The notes under the pieces were generated by a model that had not been told where the DNA came from, did not search any database, and worked only from the letters and a program-made list of their open reading frames with translations. Source: Nephromyces sp. MM_2019 (Eukaryota > Apicomplexa > Aconoidasida > Nephromycida). From it: a stretch of 14,566 nt of DNA. Positions 8,641 through 14,566 of the stretch are shown here, piece by piece. The DNA is taken from contig JADHZB010001934.1 of the NCBI GenBank assembly GCA_015657535.1, forward strand, positions 1 to 14,566, given 5' to 3'. The position numbers were made by a program, and so were the translations under genes. The stretch's first letter is position 1. Every line of letters starts with the position of its first letter.

Positions 8641-9388
8641 CCTTTTGATATTTAAGACTTTTTTCCTGAAAGTTTTTCTTAAGGGGGGATATAAATATAA
8701 AAATATATTCGGATAAATACAGATAATATTCATCTTAATACATCTGTTTAAATATAGACTTAAATACACACATACACATATCAACTAGGAACTTGATGTG
8801 AATAATTATATATGATATATATATATATATATATATTCTACTAGAAATGAATCGTACTGTAAATTTTGAATTTTTATGCACAGCTGACTCAAAATCCTTA
8901 GGAAAATTTTATAAACTTCTTCGTTAAAACATATACGATTTTTCATTTTTATACAGTCTAGGGAATTTTCTAATTTTTTATTATCCACATATGAGAAAAA
9001 TTCAATCTAAATTTAATTTCCTATCATTACTTATTTATTTTATCTTGAGAAGCATAGAAGTAGCTTCATTATATATAAATATATAAATATATTTTTTTTA
9101 AACTTAATAGAATTAAGCATATACGTATATCAAATTACCTATATGTGTCTGGCCAAAAATTAAAGTATTTTTAAAGGAATATAAATCGACAAACGGAAAA
9201 AATAAAAAAAACTTTTAATTTAGGTTCCATGTTTATGCACAAAACTTACATATAGCTTTCCTAAATTAATAAAAAACTTAACTTAGGATGATTAAGCTCT
9301 CAGATACACTTTGAATTAGACATACTTATTTATGCAAGTAAAAAAGGATTAATTAAAATCTTCCTATTTAACAAATAAATAATATAAA
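8641..9388. other. Intergenic region between EOGT and the secreted repeat-protein gene
   Basis: AT-rich with a (TA)n run at about 8813-8834. It must contain the EOGT 3' end and the promoter of the next gene. No clear AATAAA signal follows the EOGT stop closely and no TATA box stands out in this composition. The minus-strand open frame at 8806-8988 has no recognisable features. Confidence 0.6.
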
Positions 9389-9494
9389 ATGGGGCTAAAT
9401 AAATCATACAGGTATTTTTATCTTCATATCCTTCTTTTCTGTAGTATCTATATTCTTAATTTGAATAGGGTTTTTGCAAGAAATTTTTACAATG
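9389..9494 (+). CDS. Secreted repeat protein, exon 1 (signal peptide)
   Basis: The ATG sits in a favourable context (taaaATGG). It encodes 35 residues with a hydrophobic core and a VFA cleavage site. The frame then stops (TGA TAG) just past the donor GTAGGT at 9495. The single leftover g plus ac from the next exon makes Asp36. This exon was found by looking for a phase-1 partner for the open frame at 10182. Confidence 0.75.
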
Positions 9495-12400
9495 GTAGGT
9501 TTTGATAGTACATGTTATATGTATACGTATATATGTTCATGCTTATGTGTACATATTACATTTTATGTGTTTATAATCGCTAGGCTTACTGTGTGTATGG
9601 TAACTAATGATATTTTCTTTAAATGTTTATACTTTATATTATTCTAGATTTCACAAATAGGATAAGATAAAACGCTTGGTTACTCATGTATGCACAAGTG
9701 TTATCACTATAAAAAAATTCACAATGTGTATATTTAGCTTTATATGTAAATGTGTGTGTACAAATGTGGGTGTGCATTAACTTGTAAATATGTGGTAAAT
9801 ATACATGCGAATATATTATAGGTGTGTGTGTATATATTTAAGTGTTTATGCCTAGTTATATATATATATAGGTATATAGATATTATATATGTGCTATTTA
9901 TGTTTGCGTAAATATTATAATGCATAATTTAGACCTTAATAAAAAAATCAATGTATTATGTAAACATTATATATAATATACTCAAATGTGTCTGTGTATA
10001 GTTTTACACAACTTGTGTATGCCTTTATGACCACTCTTAAAAACTAATTAGACAATGTGTATGATATAATCGTTTCTATACAAACCAACCAATTTCTACT
10101 GAATTGACATAAATACATATAAATTTATACATACAAATTCACGTGTGTGTACTTATATTGATGTGTATGTTTTTAAATCAGACATAATTCCTGTTATTAA
10201 TAAGGTGATTGGTTCGAGTGAACAAACTAAATTAGCATATAAAGAATTATCTCAAAATGTTAACCAATTATTTAGATATAATACAAGACTCTCGGACAAC
10301 ATTGAGTACTATGTACCAAAAGAAAAAAGAGATTTTGACCAATGGGACTATGTCTGGGAAAATGTGTTTTTAAAAAAAACACCATCTGATAATGGGGTAC
10401 GAGTGTGTGTCCGTATATGTTTAGGAGGTATATATGTTCGTACAAACTTGTGTGTAGATAGGTGCGTTTGTATATACATGTCCTTATGGACACATTTATA
10501 GGTTTATCTAGATGGTTATATTTATACGTATTTTCTGCATAGATATATGGGTAACCATGTTTAAGCAAGTTTATTTTTGTCAATGAAAAATGCACATAAG
10601 TATGATAATTAGGCATGTGTGGTTGTAATTGACTATATATATAGATGATTATATTTAGTGTAAATACATAGTGAACAGACTAATAAAGATGTATATGGGT
10701 AGTTTAGATTTACGGATAGTTGAATTTGGGTGTATGTAGATTGAATAGTATGTGCAATCCACTTTGAGTGTCTGTGGGTTTATTTAAACTACTTTGAGTG
10801 GTTTGTAGGAACTGTAAGCACAACTCTGAAGATCTAAGTCACATTTACATATGCTTGTGTGTATATGTACTTGCACACTTGTGCCTGTAGGAAACGACAT
10901 GGGTAGATAAATATGGAAACGACTTCATTACGAGATTATCAGTCTTAGGACCTAATCTTAGCCAAACTATGTCCAGAGACACAATGTTGGACATGGCTTG
11001 CAGGGTCATGTACCACAAAATTAGACGTATGACCTTACATATATCTATCACACCATAAGTTTTCACAACTTACTTTAAAAACTTTCATAAACTCATTCAC
11101 TAATTGATAACATATTTTAAAGACACTATATATGTGTCTAGATTTAAGGATGCTTTCAAAGATTTATTAAGTTTATATATATCTAAATTTAAAGATTAAC
11201 ATCATGTACTATTTTTTTTTAATATTTACTAAATGATGTTTGTGTGATAAATATATATATATATACACTATGTAAACATACATGTAATTTTAGAGAGCAC
11301 TTTAGGAGAAATTCGTAAACTTTTACCTGGTCAAAGAACTCCGAAACCCAAAACTGATTATAAACCTGGTAAATTTATTTCATATTGCAAGATATAAAAA
11401 TGATCACAGAATGTTACACACAGATTTAGGATTCTGCATACAAATCTTAAAAACACCTAAATAACCTATACACTCCTCGATCTACACGACATAAACACAA
11501 CAAATTATTGATCTCCACACATGCTACACACACCTCTCCAATTACACCACACAAATAAACCTACATATTGATTGCTAACCATGCTGCAGAGAATTCACAC
11601 CTAAGATAACACCACACACTCACACCTACATAGTGATCTCCATACATCCTATATATCTGTCTACTAATCTCCACACATCCCATTCTACAACTTGATTTAC
11701 CCGATCGAACCCTACTAACAACTAAACCCTGACTTCCCGCCAGCTCTGCACCAATCCCTCAAAAACACACTCATACACACACACATACACTCCCACACAC
11801 ACACAAACACATACATAAACGCACACATAAACACACACACATCCTTACACACATACATATTTTTAATAGTACAATTAATCTTTGATGGAATACAAAAGTT
11901 TAGCCGAGTATATTTTGAGTGTGAAGGCCAATACCAAGAAGTGAAAGATTTAGAAATACTTCAAGATTTGCGAAAACAATTCTCAGATCCCTTCTCTATT
12001 TTTTTGAATTATTTCAGTGCAAAAGAAATTAAAGCCTTATTTAGAAACATACCCAATGAGAGGTTGAAATTGAAAATAAAACTAGTTACACAGTGGCCCT
12101 TTATAACTGTACCAGCAGAATTATGGGCTATTTTTTACAAATATCATAGCAAATATTTCAACGTAGAAAGAACATCTGACCTAAGTAGCTCTGAGACTTC
12201 ACAATCTTTCCGAGGTGTAGATGATACTGAAGTAGATTATAATTTACAGGCTATAAATTCACAATCAGATACACATAACTTGGTGAGGGCCCTTCTAAAT
12301 TATCCAAATTTGAATTTTTACTTATCTGAACATGAAATTGAAATACTAAATGAAGTTAAGCTTAAAACAATCCTTCCTGATTATGGATTTACAAAACTTG

Positions 12401-14566
12401 GTGTATACCAACAAACTTTATATAAAAATTTATGGGAACCATTTCAAAAGTCTGTATGTGACACTCCAAGCTTGAAAATGAGGAAAATGCAAGACTTACA
12501 AAACTCCAAATCTCGTAATTTAAACTTTGGTCGTTTATATGGTGCCTTTAAAACCTGTACGATATATCATCATTTGAGAGAGAGGACACTCAGAAATCTA
12601 TTTACACCCCAATCCGAATTTGTTAAGATTATGCTTAGGATACTATATAACATATATGGCCCCATTACCTCTGATACGATCTTTTATGAAATCCCTATGA
12701 AATTATCTAAAACACATTCTAACCAACAGTGGAATATGTGGAAAATAAGAGCACAAAAAATACATTTAAAGGAATACTCAGAATCAAAAAATATTATAGA
12801 TTCATTAGCATCACGTATAGGAGAAGCGATTGTTGATCATGAGCTACCTATCATGCAAGATTATACAAAAAAAGAGATGATGGATAAATTTGTGGAAGAT
12901 GAAGATGAATGGAATTATGTATTACACAAATTATACATAACTTCACTAGGTAAGTAGGTGTGAGAACGTCTTTGTATATTTGTGTATGTGTGTGTTTGTG
13001 TGTGGATTTATGTGTGTGTCTGTGTGATTATATGTGAATGTATATCCGTGTATTTAGGTGTTTGCGTGTGAATGTATATTCATGTATGTGTGTTTGTGTG
13101 TATTCGTGTGGATATATATTTATGAGTCAGTATTTGTATATGAATTTATATTTGTGTGTGCGTATGTTTGTTTGTGGTGTATGTGGGTGTGTATGTAATT
13201 GTTTGGATATATTTTGGTTTGCGTGTGTATATTCGTGTGAATATTCGTGCGTTTGTGTGTGGGTGTGTATCTGTGTGGGTGTGTTTTTTGTGCTGTGTAT
13301 ATTTGTATGTGTATGTGTGTGTTTTGGGTGCTCTGTATATTCATAAGTATGTGTGTGTGTGTTTTTGTATATTCCTATGTGTGTTTTTGTATATTCCTAT
13401 GTGTGTTTATACATATATATAAAGCTATATTTATGTATAAACAGCATATTTGTGAGCAATGTGTGTTTATACGGTTTTTGAAAATTCACTTGCATATATA
13501 AGCACCAATGTTAACCTCATTATATACATGTCTCAACATAAGACTGTACGGAGTACAACGAAATCTTATGTTTTGACCGAATAATATTTACATGTTAAAA
13601 TTCCCTCACACAAATATTCTGTGTATGTACACTTCATAGCAATACTAGGGATTGATGTGGCATCTCCAAATTTAAATAAAAAGAAGCTATTGATGTCTTT
13701 CCACTCTCATTATTTCGTTTCAAATATATATATAACTAGCTTAGAAGAAACTTCAAAACTTATGAAGCTCCCTTCCTATAAATTGGAGTTTCCTGAAGAG
13801 TTTATTAAGATGAAATTAAAAAACGAACATGAACCAGACTTGAACATATTGAAATCTTACTTCAAAAGATTTGTCCCAGGGACTGAACTACCCGAATGGC
13901 TTAGTAATTTATTGAAAACGAATGTAAAGGATTATGAGAGAAAACCAAGACAATATAAGAACCCACTTTCTAAATATTCAGCTATGCACTCAGCCGAATC
14001 TACACCCAATCTAGCGCGTCTTTCTGATATTTATGATTCTTATGATTTTGATTTCACCAGGCAACACTCTCACCAAGGGGAATTGTCACCGAATTCGCCT
14101 ACTAATGAGACACTACTTCCACATCCTGAAAGTGAAAATACTCATAATCAAGCATTTTCAAAGAGATTTCCTCCTAAATCCTCGCCTATACCCTATGAAG
14201 CAAATGAGCCAGATCCTAGCTCATTTGCAGGCCCTAGCTCATATCCAGGCGCTAGCTCACATCCAGGCCCTAGCTCATTTGCAGGCCCTAGCTCATATCC
14301 AGGCTCTAGCTCACATCCAAGCTCTAGCTCACATCCAGGCCCTAGCTCATTTGCAGGCCCTAGCTCATTTGCAGGCCCTAGCTCATTTGCAGGCCCTAGC
14401 TCATCTGCAGGCCCTAGCTCATTTGCAGACCCTAGCTCATTTGCAGGCCCTAGCTCACATCCAGGCCCTAGCTCACATCCAGGCCCTAGCTCATTTGAAG
14501 GCCCTAGCTCATATCCAGGCGCTAGCTCACATCCAGGCCCTAGCTCATTTGCAGGCCCTAGCTCAT
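9389..14566 (+). CDS. Secreted protein of unknown family with C-terminal hexapeptide tandem repeat (3' end beyond the window)
   Basis: Six exons (9389-9494, 10182-10396, 10891-11026, 11294-11368, 11870-12949, 13640 to the edge) join with consistent phases (1, 0, 1, 1, 1) into about 846 visible residues. The N-terminus MGLNKSYRYFYLHILLFCSI continuing to ...NRVFARN is a good signal peptide, with likely cleavage after VFA at about 30. There is no later membrane segment. The mature part is rich in Leu, Lys, Tyr and Asn, looks mostly helical, and has four cysteines (about 144, 195, 374, 407). An acidic/Ser segment sits at about 278-315. After about residue 640 it becomes Ser/Pro/His-rich and from about 729 consists of GPSSFA-type hexapeptides. 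I do not recognise the family. Four cysteines plus a repeat tail loosely recall piroplasm rhoptry-associated protein 1, but I saw no motif that proves it. Export is the only role the sequence supports. Confidence 0.8.
9495..10181. other. Intron 1 of the secreted-protein gene (687 bases)
   Basis: GTAGGT...TCAG, AT-rich with several TGTG tracts between about 9540 and 9840. No further exon is required by phase. Confidence 0.7.
10182..10396 (+). CDS. Secreted repeat protein, exon 2
   Basis: The acceptor ttaaatcag ends at 10181. It encodes IIPVINKVIGSSEQ...WDYVWENVFLKKTPSDNG. The donor is GTACGA at 10397 (phase 0). Downstream of it the same frame turns into Val/Cys/Arg low complexity, typical of the TG intron. 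Confidence 0.8.
10397..10890. other. Intron 2 of the secreted-protein gene (494 bases)
   Basis: GTACGA...TGTAG, mildly TG-rich. Nothing else was seen. Confidence 0.72.
10891..11026 (+). CDS. Secreted repeat protein, exon 3
   Basis: The acceptor gcctgtag ends at 10890, an in-frame stop that requires splicing. It encodes ETTWVDKYGNDF...MACRVMYHKIR. The donor GTATGA at 11027 is the only GT here with the phase 1 that the next exon needs. Confidence 0.78.
11027..11293. other. Intron 3 of the secreted-protein gene (267 bases)
   Basis: GTATGA...TTTAG. The shortest intron in the window, AT-rich with a T-run near 11210. Confidence 0.72.
11294..11368 (+). CDS. Secreted repeat protein, exon 4 (75-base small exon)
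   Basis: The acceptor aattttag ends at 11293. Two bases complete Gln153, then STLGEIRKLLPGQRTPKPKT and DYKP follow. The donor is GTAAAT at 11369 with one base over (phase 1). Confidence 0.76.
11369..11869. repeat. Intron 4 of the secreted-protein gene, CA-rich
   Basis: GTAAAT...AATAG, 501 bases. Unlike the other introns of this gene its sense strand is CA-rich, with (CA)n at about 11764-11850 and relatively C-rich DNA at 11470-11760. Confidence 0.75.
11870..12949 (+). CDS. Secreted repeat protein, exon 5 (largest exon)
   Basis: The acceptor tttttaatag ends at 11869. Two bases complete Val178, then QLIFDGIQKFSRVYFECEGQ follows, 24 codons before the internal GTG at 11941. The exon ends at a perfect donor, GTAAGT at 12950 (phase 1). 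It contains two of the four cysteines and several Tyr/Phe/Trp-rich helical stretches. Confidence 0.85.
12950..13639. repeat. Intron 5 of the secreted-protein gene, TG-rich
   Basis: GTAAGT...CATAG. About 12955-13415 is almost entirely TG/TATTTG/TATTCG simple sequence, including a 22-base direct duplication around gtttttgtatattcctatgt at 13361 and 13383. Overlapping open frames here are artefacts. Confidence 0.82.
13640..14566 (+). CDS. Secreted repeat protein, exon 6 (to window edge)
   Basis: Two in-phase acceptors, catag ending at 13639 and actag ending at 13648, differ by three residues (Ala-Ile-Leu). The remaining frame is IDVASPNLNKKKLLMSFHSH and on through a Ser/Pro/His-rich linker into the hexapeptide repeat. 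The frame is open to the last base. Confidence 0.85.
14212..14566 (+). repeat. 18-base coding tandem repeat (hexapeptide GPSS[F/Y/H][A/P])
   Basis: Nineteen complete units and 13 bases of a twentieth are visible, in frame with exon 6. Most units read GPSSFA, GPSSYP or GPSSHP. Variants are DPSSFA (first and thirteenth), GASSHP, GSSSHP, SSSSHP, GPSSSA and GPSSFE. The triplet order F-Y-H recurs at units 1-3, 4-6 and 16-18, indicating a 54-base higher-order unit. The array continues beyond the window. Confidence 0.95.

Noticed and set aside
8806..8988. 60-residue minus-strand open frame in the EOGT downstream spacer
   Set aside because: Short, without recognised motifs, partly translated from a TA run, and no phase-compatible neighbours were found.
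10272..10616. Minus-strand open frame opposite exon 2 of the secreted-protein gene
   Set aside because: A shadow of the plus-strand exon and its TG intron; low-complexity Tyr/His/Thr content.
13038..13501. Overlapping Val/Cys-rich open frames
   Set aside because: Translations of the TG-rich intron between a perfect GTAAGT donor and the exon 6 acceptor.
9389..14566. Assignment of the secreted protein to piroplasm RAP-1
   Set aside because: Only the cysteine count and repeat tail are suggestive; no diagnostic motif could be verified without a search, and the long TG-rich introns are unlike compact piroplasm genomes.

Overview
This is an AT-rich eukaryotic nuclear window with spliceosomal (GT-AG) introns, long TG/CA microsatellite tracts and sparse genes. 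Joining open segments across phase-compatible splice sites gives three protein-coding genes, two of them running off the window. The organism cannot be named from the sequence. The gene content (a PhoD-like membrane phosphatase homologue, an EOGT/AER61 glycosyltransferase, and a secreted protein with a repeat tail) would fit a protist or a small parasitic animal. The standard genetic code works throughout.

Layout. The minus strand from 2814 down past base 1 carries the 5' part of a type II membrane protein related to PhoD-like metallophosphatases (four visible exons). From 2815 to 4877 lies a divergent intergenic region of TG/G-rich and then CA/AT-rich DNA, with a canonical G-quadruplex motif just upstream of the minus-strand start codon and GC/GT alternating tracts able to adopt Z-DNA. 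From 4878 to 8640 (+) there is a complete three-exon gene of 564 codons for an EOGT-type (CAZy GT61) EGF-domain O-GlcNAc transferase ending in a KDEL-like FDEL. After a 748-base gap, 9389 to the right edge (+) carries a six-exon gene for a secreted protein of no recognised family. It has a signal peptide, about 700 residues with four cysteines, and a Ser/Pro/Gly-rich hexapeptide tandem repeat that runs out of the window.

Introns range from 267 to 1455 bases, and many are made largely of TG or CA simple sequence. Most long open frames in those tracts are low-complexity artefacts. All three products are predicted to enter or span the secretory pathway. EOGT would act in the ER lumen, the PhoD-like protein would be membrane-anchored, and the repeat protein would be exported. 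A functional link between them is only inferred.

The most notable observations are loss of two expected metal-ligand residues in the PhoD-like protein, loss of the DYD motif in the EOGT, the unrecognised secreted protein with its layered repeat, and the abrupt strand switching of TG/CA composition.
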